From Sandaracinaceae bacterium (GTDB lineage: Bacteria > Myxococcota_A > Polyangia > Polyangiales > Houyiibacteriaceae), in contig JACKEI010000001.1 in assembly GCA_020633075.1 (NCBI GenBank), forward strand, positions 1,612,001 to 1,676,000: a DNA stretch of 64,000 bases, given 5' to 3'. Positions 52,332 to 62,893 of the stretch are shown one piece after another; the first letter of the stretch is position 1; each line of letters opens with the position of its first letter. The notes below the pieces were generated by a model that saw only the letters and a list, made by a program, of their open reading frames with translations, was not told where the DNA came from and did no database searches. The translations under genes and the position numbers were made by a program.

Positions 52332-53612
52332 TCAGCGGGAGGCGCCGACGATGGTGGAGCGGCCCGCGAAGATGGCGCCCTCGCCCAGCTGCTCCTCGAT
52401 GCGCAGCAGCTGGTTGTACTTGGCGATGCGCTCCGAGCGCGACGCGGAGCCGGTCTTGATCTGTCCGGCGCCGGTGGCCACCGCCAGGTCCGCGATGAAG
52501 GTGTCCTCGGTCTCGCCGCTGCGGTGCGAGATGATGCTGGAGTAGCCGTGCAGCGCGCCCAGGCGGATGGTGCTGAGGGTCTCGCTGATGGAGCCGATCT
52601 GGTTGACCTTGATCAGGATGGCGTTGGCCACGCCCTGGTCGATGCCCTTCTGGACGCGCTCCACGTTGGTCACGAAGAGGTCGTCGCCCACCAGCTGCGT
52701 GCGCTTGCCCAGACGCTCCGTGAGGGCCTTCCAGCCGCTCCAGTCGTCCTCGTCCATGCCGTCCTCGATGGAGAGGATGGGGTACTTCTCGCAGTAGGCC
52801 GCGTAGATGTCCACGAGCTGACCCGCGTCCACCTGCTTGGCGTCGAAGGTGTAGACGCCGTCCTTGTGGAACTCGCTGGCGGCGCAGTCGAGCGCGATGG
52901 CGACCTGCTCACCGAGGCGGTAGCCCGCCTTCTCGATGGCCTTGGCCACGAACGAGAGCGCCTCTTCGTTGGTCTTGAGACGCGGCGCGAAGCCCCCCTC
53001 GTCGCCCACGCTGGTGGCCTCGCCCGCGTCGCTGAGCAGCTTCTTGAGGGTGTGGAAGGTCTCGGCCCCCGCGCGCAGCGCCTCGCTGAAGCTGCTGAAG
53101 CCCACGGGGTAGATCATGAACTCCTGGATCTCGAGCCCGTTGTCGGCGTGCGCGCCGCCGTTGATGATGTTCATCATCGGCGCCGGGAGCACGCGCGCCT
53201 GAGCGCCGCCCAGGTAGCGCCAGAGCGGCAGGCCCAGCGCCTCGGACGCGGCCCGCGCGGTGGCCATGGAGATGCCCAGAATGGCGTTGGCGCCGAGCTT
53301 GCTCTTGGTGGGCGTGCCGTCCAGCTCCAGCAGCGCTTGGTCCACCGCCAGCTGGTCCAGGGCATCGATGCCGATCACCTCGGGGCCCAGCTGCGACATG
53401 ACGTTGTCCACGGCCTTGAGGACGCCCTTGCCGAAGTAGCGGCTCTTGTCGCCGTCGCGCAGCTCGAGGGCCTCGTGCTCGCCCGTGGACGCGCCCGAAG
53501 GCACCGCCGCGCGCCCCACGGCGCCCCCTGCGAGCCCGACTTCGACTTCCAGCGTCGGGTTTCCACGCGAGTCCAGGATCTCTCGGGCGTTTACAAAGGC
53601 GATCTCGGTCAT
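52332..53612 (-). CDS. eno: Enolase
   Basis: Glycolytic 2-phosphoglycerate dehydratase of 426 residues. AREILDSRGNPTLEVEV start, GAHADNGLEIQEFMI, SIEDGMDEDDW metal site, LVGDDLFVTN, and the catalytic loop SHRSGETEDTFIADL are all intact. It stands alone on the minus strand, ending against a hairpin. Confidence 0.98.
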   Translation of the reverse strand: MTEIAFVNAREILDSRGNPTLEVEVGLAGGAVGRAAVPSGASTGEHEALELRDGDKSRYFGKGVLKAVDNVMSQLGPEVIGIDALDQLAVDQALLELDGTPTKSKLGANAILGISMATARAASEALGLPLWRYLGGAQARVLPAPMMNIINGGAHADNGLEIQEFMIYPVGFSSFSEALRAGAETFHTLKKLLSDAGEATSVGDEGGFAPRLKTNEEALSFVAKAIEKAGYRLGEQVAIALDCAASEFHKDGVYTFDAKQVDAGQLVDIYAAYCEKYPILSIEDGMDEDDWSGWKALTERLGKRTQLVGDDLFVTNVERVQKGIDQGVANAILIKVNQIGSISETLSTIRLGALHGYSSIISHRSGETEDTFIADLAVATGAGQIKTGSASRSERIAKYNQLLRIEEQLGEGAIFAGRSTIVGASR

Positions 53613-53752
53613 GTCTGGGGTCCTCGAGGTGAGCGTTGCAGGGCCGCCGCAGCGGGACGCTCGAATACCACCCGATTTCCGGCTGTCAACGTCCAGCGAG
53701 CCTCACACCAGGCGCCATGTGGCGCCTAAAGCGCGCAGAGGGCTCCCCTACT

Positions 53753-54895
53753 CTAGTGCTCGTGCAGCCCCCCCAGCGGGTCGATGCCGGGCAGCAGCTG
53801 CTCCCCGTGGCGGTCCTTGATGAACGACCCGCCCGTGTCCACGTGGAAGTGGTTGCGGTGGTCCGCGTTGTAGTTGGGCGTGAGGATGGTCTGGAAGGCT
53901 CCCTCGCTCCACATGGCGCACGCGATGGTGTGCAGCGCGGTGTCCGCCGCGCCGGTGGGAGCGCCTGGGCAGGTGGCCCCCGAGGTGATGTTCCAGTCGT
54001 CCAGCAGGGTGTACTCCGTGGTGGAGCCCGCCAGCCCGAAGCCGTAGAGATCGATGGCGCGCCCGAAGGAGTGCTTGCTCAGCACGCAGTCCGGATCACT
54101 GAGCGGCAGCCCGCCGATGCAGCGGTAGTTGTAGATGCCGATGTGGATCACCTCGTCCATGCCGAGAGGCTTGATGATCTCGGTGAGCTGGTACAGACGG
54201 GGCCCCAGCGTGCAGTCCATGATGAGCGCGGTCGGGGCCGTGTTGCTCACGTAGCGGAACGACACGCCGTTGATGACGGGCTCCACGCGCACCGGGTCCG
54301 CGATCCCTTGGCGCGGGGTCGTCACGGACCAGTCGAGACCCAGCGCCGTGAGCATGGCGTGGCAGGAGCTGTCCGTGCTGGCCGTGACCTCGACGGTGAC
54401 CTCGTCGCGGGCGACCTCCTCGCCGTCGGCGTCGAGCCCCACGGCGACCAGCGTCCGCACTCCGGGGGTGCTGAAGACGGCGTCGAAACCGTGCGGCGCG
54501 CTGTCGCTGCTGCCGGCGTAGACGGCGCCCACGAAGTACTCGACGCGCGTCACACCAACGACGGTGACGTCGAGCGGAATGACGGCGGCCCAGTCGTGCC
54601 CGTCCACCTCGTCCATGGGGTGGGGGCTCGCGACGGGCGCGATGCTGAGCGAAGGCTCGAGGGGCCCGCTCGCGTCCACGTCCACCTCCGCGTCAGTCAC
54701 GACCGCGGAGTCCGTGAGCAGCCCGGCGTCCGCAGGGCCGCGCACCGCGACGCTACCGCTGGGGTTGGGAAGCTCGTTGGGCGCGGTAGACGGCCCCGCG
54801 CAGGCCACCAGGGAGACCGTCGCCCACAAAGCCACAGCCAGGAGCAACGGCGCCCTCTGGGGCCTGAATGACGACGAGACCGTCAGCGTTCGCAC
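53753..54895 (-). CDS. Lipoprotein with extensin-like zinc peptidase domain
   Basis: A 380-residue protein from GTG 54895, with a lipoprotein signal ending SLVAC near residue 28. A Ser/Pro/Asp linker and an Ig-like region (about 75-160) precede the extensin-like C-terminal domain. M15-type zinc ligands are seen in SKHSFGRAIDLYG (H, D) and DHRNHFHVD (HxH), and LTPNYNADHRN closely matches the C-terminus of the 15777 protein. Probably acts on murein peptide or a similar substrate. The frame is open further upstream, to 55186, but only over the RT gene end. Confidence 0.75.
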   Translation of the reverse strand: MRTLTVSSSFRPQRAPLLLAVALWATVSLVACAGPSTAPNELPNPSGSVAVRGPADAGLLTDSAVVTDAEVDVDASGPLEPSLSIAPVASPHPMDEVDGHDWAAVIPLDVTVVGVTRVEYFVGAVYAGSSDSAPHGFDAVFSTPGVRTLVAVGLDADGEEVARDEVTVEVTASTDSSCHAMLTALGLDWSVTTPRQGIADPVRVEPVINGVSFRYVSNTAPTALIMDCTLGPRLYQLTEIIKPLGMDEVIHIGIYNYRCIGGLPLSDPDCVLSKHSFGRAIDLYGFGLAGSTTEYTLLDDWNITSGATCPGAPTGAADTALHTIACAMWSEGAFQTILTPNYNADHRNHFHVDTGGSFIKDRHGEQLLPGIDPLGGLHEH

Positions 54896-54962
54896 CGGGA
54901 CACCATGCCTTGCTGGTCGGGTCGAGGGCAAGGCCCCACGCCATGGAATACCGTTCGCGTCG

Positions 54963-56279
54963 CTACGTGGACCAGTCGATCTGCTCGAAGATGCGGGCGA
55001 GCGCGTCGCCCCGGCTGGGGCGCAGGGCCCGTGCCCAGGCCACCCTGCCCTGCAGATGCGCGCGGAAGTCCGGCACGCCTGCGCGGTTCTGACCAGCCAC
55101 ACCGTGGCGCACGCAGTTGGTGAGCGTCGCCTCGAGGCGTTCGAGCTCGTGACGCGGAAGTGAGGGCCCTGCGTTGATGACCACACCCCCCAGCTGCTGC
55201 CGCTGGCTCGCGCGCATCACGCGGGTCTTGCGCATGTTCAACGTGAAGCCGCACTCGATGGCGATGGCGCCGACCGTGGTGACGAGGCGCTCCGCGTCAC
55301 GCGCCAAGTGGCCTCCTCCCGAGAGCACGAGATCGTCCGCATAGCGTGAGTAGCGTGCCCCGACGGACGCGGCGAGCCCAGTGAGGCGCGCGTCGAGGCG
55401 GCGACACACCAGGTTGGCGAGCGCCGGGCTGGTGGGTGCGCCCTGGGGCAGGTGCGGGGAGCGCAGCCGTGCCCGCTCGGATTCACTCACTCCGCGCAGC
55501 GCGCTCGGGTGCGTGACGTGCGTCGCGATGGCCCCGAGCAGCTGGGCCGTCGGGCGCGCGAGTCCTCCATGCATCAACGCACGAACAACCAGCGCGCGGC
55601 GCACGGTCTGAAAGAACGAGGCGAGATCGAGACGCAGCACGACGGCTTGCCCCGCGTGGAGCGCTGCGTGGTCCACGAAACCCACGCCCGGCCGGAAGCC
55701 CATGGCCGCGTCGTGAGGAACGAGGGGCTCGAGGAAGCGCCGCAGCACGGCCCGCTGGACGCTGAGCAGGCGCGGCCGCGGGCACTCCAGCAGGCGCTCG
55801 CCGCCGCGTCGCTTGGGCACGCGCACGTAGCGGTAGTGTCCCTGCTCCGGGGCGCCACGGCGCAGCCTCTCCTGGGGGTCGGCCAGCCACATGAGCTCGT
55901 CCCAGCGGAGACCCAGCCGCTGCGCGACGTCCGCCGGGGCGAGCACCCGCGCATCGTTCGACAGGGGCGGCAGCGGCACGCGCCGGACCGGCAGCCGCGC
56001 GAGCAGCTCCTGCGCCTCGGGGTCTAGCAGCGCACCGAGACGGGCCGCGACCGCCTCGGCATCGGCGACACCCGCCGTGGGAGGGAGCCCCAGATCGGCG
56101 GGCGTCACCGCTCGCGCGGCTGTGCGCAGCGGCGCCGGGACGTCGTCGAACACGCGCTCGAGCGCGGTGAGCAGAGTGTCAGAGGGAGGCCAGCCCGCAC
56201 TCACCACGTCCTGCCAGAGCTCGAGGCAGGCCAGCGCCAGCAGTTCGAGTCTCGAGCCGGTCCGCCGGTCACGCGTCAC
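54963..56279 (-). CDS. Retron-type reverse transcriptase
   Basis: A 438-residue RT (GTG start). A 145-residue N-terminal extension, as in myxobacterial retron RTs, precedes the palm. Motifs in order: RYVRVPKRRGGERLL, GFRPGVG, first catalytic Asp D218 (LRLDLASFF), LPQGAPTSP (277-285), YADD (313-316), GFTLNMRKTRV and LGGVVIN (363-369). The retron NAxxH box is HAALH (204-208), and LGGVVIN corresponds to the retron VTG box. No maturase, Cas1 or protease domain, which argues against group II introns and other RT classes. A hairpin-rich region lies directly upstream. Confidence 0.85.
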   Translation of the reverse strand: MTRDRRTGSRLELLALACLELWQDVVSAGWPPSDTLLTALERVFDDVPAPLRTAARAVTPADLGLPPTAGVADAEAVAARLGALLDPEAQELLARLPVRRVPLPPLSNDARVLAPADVAQRLGLRWDELMWLADPQERLRRGAPEQGHYRYVRVPKRRGGERLLECPRPRLLSVQRAVLRRFLEPLVPHDAAMGFRPGVGFVDHAALHAGQAVVLRLDLASFFQTVRRALVVRALMHGGLARPTAQLLGAIATHVTHPSALRGVSESERARLRSPHLPQGAPTSPALANLVCRRLDARLTGLAASVGARYSRYADDLVLSGGGHLARDAERLVTTVGAIAIECGFTLNMRKTRVMRASQRQQLGGVVINAGPSLPRHELERLEATLTNCVRHGVAGQNRAGVPDFRAHLQGRVAWARALRPSRGDALARIFEQIDWST

Positions 56280-56282
56280 GAA

Positions 56283-56484
56283 GTGTGGTGCACCCGCGAC
56301 CCAGCGTCGCGGGTGCCTCCCCGACGAGTCCCGCCGGGCCCGCCCAGGCGGACATGAAGTGTCCGGACGGGCGCGCCTCGCAATGGGCGACTAGGTCGTG
56401 TCTCCGGGGTAACCCCGGAGAGGCAGAGACGAGCTCCGCCAGAGTGTGCACGCTCGGTGCGACACGGCTCGGGTGAGTCCACAC
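56283..56484 (-). ncRNA. Candidate retron msr-msd RNA
   Basis: Hairpin-dense region ending 4 nt before the RT start. Reading along the minus strand: GTGTGGACTCACCC (a1 candidate), GAGC (possible branching G), stem GTGT.GCAC/GTGC.ACAC (56444-56465), stem GGCGGAG/CTCTGCC (56422-56440), 9-bp stem TCTCCGGGG-TTA-CCCCGGAGA (56401-56421), a longer imperfect stem capped by GGACA/TGTCC (about 56341-56373), an 11-bp stem GCACCCGCGAC/GTCGCGGGTGC (56290-56316), and GGGTGCACCACAC (a2 candidate) that can pair with a1. The a2 candidate partly overlaps the last stem, so the exact ends are uncertain. Confidence 0.5.
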
Positions 56485-56557
56485 AGCCAACGTATACGGA
56501 CCGGGCCAGGCGCGTCTACCACCGCCTTTGGGTAGAGCGCCGCCGCGCGGCGCCGCT

Positions 56558-57025
56558 CTAGGCGCGCAGCTCTGCGAGCGCGGCCAGGAGCCGAGCGTGG
56601 AGCGCGCCCTTCGCGGCGTCATCGGCCAAGAACACCGTGTACGAGGCCACCGCACCTTCTGTGCCCCCGATGGACGGTGACTTGAAGGAGAGACCTGCTC
56701 CGCCGAGCCCATCGCCGAGCTCGAGCGTCTGGAGCGGCAGAAAGAACACGCGGGTGCCGCGCTTCTCGCCGTGCACGCCCACTAGGACGGCGCTGCGGGT
56801 GAGGACCACGGCTGTCCAGTGCTCGACGTCGGCGTCGCCCACTCCCACCATGCGCGCGAGCAGGCCGGGCTTCCGCAGACGCCGCGAGTGCGTCTCGACG
56901 GCGTCCATGCCGCGCACGTCAGGTACCCCCTGCGCGCTGCCCACCCGCTCGAGCTCGCTCGCCAGCGGTGCCGGCAGCTCGGCCACGGTCAGGGTGCGTG
57001 TGTTCCGCTCGTAGTCGCCCGTCAT
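56558..57025 (-). CDS. Hypothetical protein
   Basis: A 155-residue soluble protein with no signal peptide. Alternating strands through the middle (HWTAVVLTRSAVLVGVHGEK, TRVFFLPLQTLEL) and a helical C-terminus suggest a small alpha/beta or PH-like fold. No family recognised. It lies upstream of the RT on the same strand, with 278 nt between, so a functional link to the retron is possible but unsupported. Confidence 0.55.
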   Translation of the reverse strand: MTGDYERNTRTLTVAELPAPLASELERVGSAQGVPDVRGMDAVETHSRRLRKPGLLARMVGVGDADVEHWTAVVLTRSAVLVGVHGEKRGTRVFFLPLQTLELGDGLGGAGLSFKSPSIGGTEGAVASYTVFLADDAAKGALHARLLAALAELRA

Positions 57026-57161
57026 CCGCGCATTCCTAGCACGACGTGGGCTTGCTCGGCTCGCGTCGCGAACGGCGTGTTCCGGCTACGTGAGTGCCCC
57101 GGGACAGAGGCGCTCCGCACCGGAGTTGGGCCACTGGCCGCCCCCCTGCTACGTTCCGCCC

Positions 57162-58007
57162 GTGCTTCCCTGGATCAAGGCCGCCCCCTTCTTCTTCCCT
57201 ACGCCCATCCCCCTGCCCTTTGCCGGGCTGGAGGAGGGCATCCCGATGCACCCGTTCGCGCTGCTCGTGATGACCGGCGCGCTGGCGTCCGTGCGCGCCG
57301 CGGACTGGTACGCTCGCAAGAACCGGCTGAGCACGGCGGTCGTCGGCGACCTGACGGTGCACATGCTCTTCTTCGGGTTCATCGGCGCGGCCGTGTTCAA
57401 CACCCTCTTCTACTTCCCCGAGCGCCTGCTCGAGGTGGCCGCCAACCCGAGGCACGCCGCGCGCCTCTTCAGCGGCATCTCGTCGTACGGCGGCTTCTTG
57501 GGCGGCGTCATCGGCTCGTTCGTGTGGCGCCGGCGCCGACAGCTGCCGTTGCTGGAGCTGGGCGACGCCACCGCCTTCGCGGCACCCTTCGGCTGGCTCT
57601 TCGGGCGCTCCGGCTGCGCGGTGGCGCACGACCACCCCGGCGGCGTGACCAACTTCTTCCTGGGCATCCGCGAGTGGGACGGCACGCCCTACACGCGCCA
57701 CGACCTGGGCTTCTACGAGGTGCTGTGGAGCGCCGCGGTCATGGCGCTCCTGCTGGTGCTGGTGCAGCGCAAGCGCACCCCGGGCTTCTACGTGGCGCTG
57801 GTCCCCACCCTCTACGCGCCCTACCGCTTCCTGCTGGACTTCCTGCGCATCGACGCGGCGCTCCCGGGCGGCGACGCGCGCTACGCCGGCCTCACCCCGG
57901 CCCAGTACGCCGCCGTGGGCACCATGATCATGGCGCTGATGGTCCTGCGCCACTCCCTCACGGAACCCGCCGCCGAGCTACCCAGCTACGCCCGCCTGAG
58001 CGCGTGA
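57162..58007 (+). CDS. lgt: Prolipoprotein diacylglyceryl transferase homologue
   Basis: Lgt attaches diacylglycerol to the lipobox cysteine of prolipoproteins at the inner membrane. A 281-residue, seven-helix-type protein from GTG 57162. Seen: SSYGGFLGGVIGSFVWRR, the Lgt signature region GRSGCAVAHDHPGG, and PYRFLLDFLR. Its presence fits the many lipoproteins in the window. Alternative starts upstream (57090) give a Pro-rich leader unlike Lgt. Some divergence from the E. coli signature leaves a paralogue possible. Confidence 0.8.
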   Translation: MLPWIKAAPFFFPTPIPLPFAGLEEGIPMHPFALLVMTGALASVRAADWYARKNRLSTAVVGDLTVHMLFFGFIGAAVFNTLFYFPERLLEVAANPRHAARLFSGISSYGGFLGGVIGSFVWRRRRQLPLLELGDATAFAAPFGWLFGRSGCAVAHDHPGGVTNFFLGIREWDGTPYTRHDLGFYEVLWSAAVMALLLVLVQRKRTPGFYVALVPTLYAPYRFLLDFLRIDAALPGGDARYAGLTPAQYAAVGTMIMALMVLRHSLTEPAAELPSYARLSA

Positions 58008-58011
58008 GAGC

Positions 58012-58078
58012 CCAACGCCGAAGGGCCCTACCGAAGCGCTTCGATAAGCGCTTCAGCAAGGCCCTTGGGCTGGGTTGG
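58012..58078. terminator. Nested hairpin between convergent lgt and PHP-lipoprotein genes
   Basis: Inner stem GAAGCGCTT-CGAT-AAGCGCTTC (58033-58054, 9 bp) lies inside AAGGGCC/GGCCCTT (58021-58066) and CCAAC/GTTGG. It is a strong symmetrical structure without a T tract, suited to stop transcription from both sides. Confidence 0.65.
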
Positions 58079-58083
58079 CGCCT

Positions 58084-60699
58084 TCAGCGCTGGAAGTAGA
58101 TCGGGTTGGTCACGCCGAAGGGCACGCGGTTGGGGTGCACCGGCGCCAGCGAAGCGGTCTCCGCACCGGTGCCGTCCAGGTCGCCGCGCGCGTGGAACAC
58201 GACGTAGCTCGCGCCCGCGGGGATGTTCACCGCCACGTCCATGTCGAGGCGCAGCGCGTTGCCGGTGTCCGGGACCGCGATGGTGCCGTCGAGCACGCCG
58301 TTCACGTACACCTCGAGGGTGGTGACCGTGATCCAGGTGGGGGCCTGCACGGTGACCCGGATGTTCTCCACCGCCGTCGCGCCGTTGACCTCTTGACCCG
58401 GGCCCTGCCCGCTGTCTGCGGTGGCCGTGAGGAAGACACCGCCGCTGACGACCATGCGACCGCCCAGCACGAGGTCACGGAGGTCCTCGGCGTCCAGCGT
58501 GGTGCGGAAGACCTCCGGGTCGTCCGAGCCCGTGATCACGCAGGTGCGGGGGTAGCCCACGGGGGAGCCGGCCATGACGTCGTGGCTGTCCGAGTCGCCC
58601 ACCGACGCGACGTGCTTGCCGCGCCCGAGGAAGCTGAACCAGTCCTCCACGGTGGAGTCGAAATTCTCCACGAAGGAGGAGTCGTTGAAGGTCTCCATGA
58701 CGCTGAACGCGTCCTCGTCCCAGAGCTCCGTGTTGGCGGCGACGCCCGTGGTGGGGTTGTAGCCCGACGCGGTGAAGTACGCGCCCGGCACGCCGAGGCC
58801 GCGCGGGTGGAAGATGATCAGCGCCGGGTTGGTCGGGAGCGCGTCGATCTCCTCGAACATCTCCGGGGCCAGGCGCAGCCGCGCGAGGCCGGCCGCGCCC
58901 TCGTCGGAGAGGTCGCGCCACTGGGGCGCACCGCCGTTGGGCCGCGTGGCATCGGGCGTCAGGGGGAACACGCCGAAGTGGCCGTAGTCGAAGGTGGTGA
59001 ACTCCACGGCGCTCACGCCGAAGGCCCAGTTGTCCACGCCCAGGCGGTTGAGGTTGGGCTCGAAGGCGGCGACGAACTCGTGGTCCGTGCGCACCGGGAT
59101 CTCGAGGCCGTCGCCCAGGGCGTAGCGCAGCTTGTCGTCGCCGGGGTCGCCGGCGTCGGGCGAGCGGTCCGTGTGGATGTGGAAGTCTCCGCACAGAGTG
59201 TTGGCCGAGTTCACGCTGCGCACCAGCGAGGGAGCCAGCTCCGTGGTCTCACCGGCCGTGACGACCACGGCGGCGTCGTCGAAGATCTCGTACTCGTAGC
59301 CGCGCGACACGACCACCCGGTAGGTGCCCGCGGCGACGCGCATGGTCACGTCGCCGTCCAGCGGGAACTCCACGTGCTCGCGGTCACCACCCGGCAGCTG
59401 AGGCTCGCCAAAGGCGGAGAAGGGCACATCGGCCGTGCCGGGACGCGACACCGTGCCCGTGTTGATGACCTGCACGCGGACGGGCGCGGGGCCCGGCGTG
59501 GCGCTCATGGACTCGATGGTGGTGGCGGCGACGTGGATGAAGCCGGCGGCCGGGAGCGTGATGTCCCCGGCCGTGGCCGCACCCGCAGCCACGTTCACCA
59601 CGGGCGCCACGCCGTCGCCGCGACGGTAGGCGTGCAGCTGGACGGCGGCGTCGGACGCCACGTGCAGCGTGTAGTTGCCGCTCGCGTCGGTGAGGGCGCG
59701 CGTGATGTAGGCGTCGCCGGCCGCGTTCAGGGCGTGTACGCGGACCCCGACGGCGGGGGCCCCACCGGACTCCACGACGCGACCGGTGATGGCGCGCGTG
59801 CTCTCACCCGCGCTGTCCGCGTAGGCCTCGCGCACGCCGTCCAGGCCGATGCCGCCGACGTTGACGCGGGCCATGTGCACACGCGTGGTGCTCTGCGCGG
59901 GGAACGCCAGGTCCACTCCGCCCGCGAGCACGTTCACGCCCGAGATCTCGAGCAGCGTGGCGATGGTGGTGCCGGGGACGCTGAGGGCGTAGCTGGTCGC
60001 GTCGTCGTCCACGTAGGCCACGAAGGGGTGAGCGCCGACGACGTCGAAGCCGCGACCGGGAGCGTAGAGGGGCATGCGCTTGGTCTGCATGGCCAGGATG
60101 CCCTGCTTGACCGTGTCGAACCCCTCCTCCGTGGGGTTGGTGATCTCGAAGAACACGTCCACGTGGTGGGCGCCGGGCTGCAGCTCGTAGTCGACGACGG
60201 CTGTGAGCGACGAGTAGTCCGCCCGGAAGAGCGCGCGACCGATGCTGTCGATGAAGGGGATGGGGCGCATGACGCCCTCGACACGAATGACGGCGGGTCC
60301 GCCGCCACGCCCGGAGCGACGCACCTCGACGGAGGTGGGCTTCACGGTGAAGCGCCCGAGCGTGATCATGAACTCGTTGAAGTTGGCGGGCCGCACGATG
60401 GCCGCATCTTCCAGCTCACCCAGACCGACGATGCCGCCGCCCCACGGGTTGTAAAGGTCGGACTCGCCGATGTCCTCGATGATGACCGCGATGTGCTCGT
60501 TGGTGAGGGCCAAGTCTCCGGGGGCCCACACGGCGAGGCCGGCGGGGTCCGCCGGGAGGTCCTCTGCCGTGAGCACGCCCGCGTAGGCACGCCCGGCTGG
60601 GACCGCGAGCGGGTCCACCGCGCCGTCCCCTCCACCACAGGCGGGGAGCAGCCCCACCACCAACGCCAACATTACCGCCCGGGTCGCATAACGAGTCAT
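58084..60699 (-). CDS. Lipoprotein of CehA/McbA-like PHP metallohydrolase family
   Basis: An 871-residue protein with lipobox LLPAC near residue 21. The N-terminal 300 residues are beta-sandwich-like. A carboxypeptidase-regulatory-like repeat follows (SGNYTLHVASD). The PHP metal-site motifs are near residue 507 (DFHIHTDRSPD), then VRTDHEFV, IIFHPRG and GDSDSHDV. The family contains phosphoesterase-like hydrolases; the substrate is unknown. Not in an obvious operon. Confidence 0.8.
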   Translation of the reverse strand: MTRYATRAVMLALVVGLLPACGGGDGAVDPLAVPAGRAYAGVLTAEDLPADPAGLAVWAPGDLALTNEHIAVIIEDIGESDLYNPWGGGIVGLGELEDAAIVRPANFNEFMITLGRFTVKPTSVEVRRSGRGGGPAVIRVEGVMRPIPFIDSIGRALFRADYSSLTAVVDYELQPGAHHVDVFFEITNPTEEGFDTVKQGILAMQTKRMPLYAPGRGFDVVGAHPFVAYVDDDATSYALSVPGTTIATLLEISGVNVLAGGVDLAFPAQSTTRVHMARVNVGGIGLDGVREAYADSAGESTRAITGRVVESGGAPAVGVRVHALNAAGDAYITRALTDASGNYTLHVASDAAVQLHAYRRGDGVAPVVNVAAGAATAGDITLPAAGFIHVAATTIESMSATPGPAPVRVQVINTGTVSRPGTADVPFSAFGEPQLPGGDREHVEFPLDGDVTMRVAAGTYRVVVSRGYEYEIFDDAAVVVTAGETTELAPSLVRSVNSANTLCGDFHIHTDRSPDAGDPGDDKLRYALGDGLEIPVRTDHEFVAAFEPNLNRLGVDNWAFGVSAVEFTTFDYGHFGVFPLTPDATRPNGGAPQWRDLSDEGAAGLARLRLAPEMFEEIDALPTNPALIIFHPRGLGVPGAYFTASGYNPTTGVAANTELWDEDAFSVMETFNDSSFVENFDSTVEDWFSFLGRGKHVASVGDSDSHDVMAGSPVGYPRTCVITGSDDPEVFRTTLDAEDLRDLVLGGRMVVSGGVFLTATADSGQGPGQEVNGATAVENIRVTVQAPTWITVTTLEVYVNGVLDGTIAVPDTGNALRLDMDVAVNIPAGASYVVFHARGDLDGTGAETASLAPVHPNRVPFGVTNPIYFQR

Positions 60700-60804
60700 G
60701 CCCGAAACGTATCAGCAACAAGGGCGTGACGAAAGTCGCGCGGACGTTCGGAGGGTGAACTCGCGACGGCGCCCCGAGATTCCCCGAAGCGCGGCGGGGA
60801 CCTG

Positions 60805-61671
60805 TCAGGGCTCGGCGCGGAAGATGGCGATCCCGATGTCCTCGCCCAGCTGCGGGATGGGCACCACGGCGTAGCCATAGTTCCGCCCAAAGAGCGTGAT
60901 CATGCCCGTGTAGCCGTTGGGGCGCTCGGCGAACGCCGCCTGGCGCGTCTCGCGATTGGGCACGAGCAGGTCCAGGTCCGGGGGCGTGCCGCGGTGGTGG
61001 ATGTGCTCGCCCTCGTAGACGTAGGCCCAGATGGCCACGCCGCGCTCGACGTCGGCGGCGTGGTTGCCGCGCAGCTGGCGGGTGATGCGCTGCGCGATGC
61101 TCCAGAGGGGCATGGCCGCCGCCACGGCGCCGACGGTGCGGCCTTCGTGACGGGCGGGCGCGGCGAAGAGCACGCTCACGCTGCGGGCGTCGCCCTCTTC
61201 GGCGACGAACTCGGCCAAGCCGCGGCCGCGGCGCCCCTCGTTGAGCGCCGAGGCCACGACGGGGTAGCGCCCGCCGAAGTCCTGACCGCGCAGGCTGTCG
61301 GGCTCGGCGTCGCGGGCGATGACGGTGCCGTCGGTACCCACGGCGACGAGGAAGGTGATGGGCGAGGGGACGAACTCCGGGATGGCCCTCGGGGGCCGAC
61401 GCGCGCCGTGCAACGCCTGCCGCAAGCGGCGCTCGCGCGTCTCGGCGTCATCCAGGACGAACACGGGGGCGTACTGCTCCGCCGCGCTCGCGACGCCGGC
61501 GGAGGCCCGCGCCAGGTCTTCCCGGATCCAGGAGATGGCGTCTGGGATGTGCTGCTCGCGCAAGATGCGCCGCTCGGCGGCGGCGTCGTTGGGGCCACAG
61601 CCGGCGAGGGCCCCCAGCCCCGTAGCGACGAGCAACATCAGCACACAAGAGAGCGAGCGAGAGCGTTTCAT
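60805..61671 (-). CDS. Lipoprotein with Cache-like sensor domain
   Basis: A 288-residue protein from ATG 61671, with a lipobox LGALAGC near residue 25. The mature part resembles periplasmic Cache/PDC sensor domains (VAVGTDGTVIARD, then GQDFGGRYPVVASALNEGR, and VGAVAAAMPL). There is no membrane-linked kinase or cyclase output, so it may be a ligand-binding lipoprotein partner of another sensor. It lies 52 nt before the acyl-CoA dehydrogenase end on the same strand. Confidence 0.6.
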   Translation of the reverse strand: MKRSRSLSCVLMLLVATGLGALAGCGPNDAAAERRILREQHIPDAISWIREDLARASAGVASAAEQYAPVFVLDDAETRERRLRQALHGARRPPRAIPEFVPSPITFLVAVGTDGTVIARDAEPDSLRGQDFGGRYPVVASALNEGRRGRGLAEFVAEEGDARSVSVLFAAPARHEGRTVGAVAAAMPLWSIAQRITRQLRGNHAADVERGVAIWAYVYEGEHIHHRGTPPDLDLLVPNRETRQAAFAERPNGYTGMITLFGRNYGYAVVPIPQLGEDIGIAIFRAEP

Positions 61672-61723
61672 GTCCCTATCGTCGCTCGCGGCGGCGCTGC
61701 CCGTCAATGCACTCGGGCGTGCC

Positions 61724-62869
<1,146 letters not shown>

Positions 62870-62893
62870 GGGGTTCCTCTATGCACCAGATGG

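Noticed and set aside
58075..60729. 884-codon open frame on the plus strand
   Set aside because: Antisense to the PHP lipoprotein gene, whose signal peptide, lipobox and metal motifs are clear; the plus-strand product is His/Val/Arg-rich and featureless.
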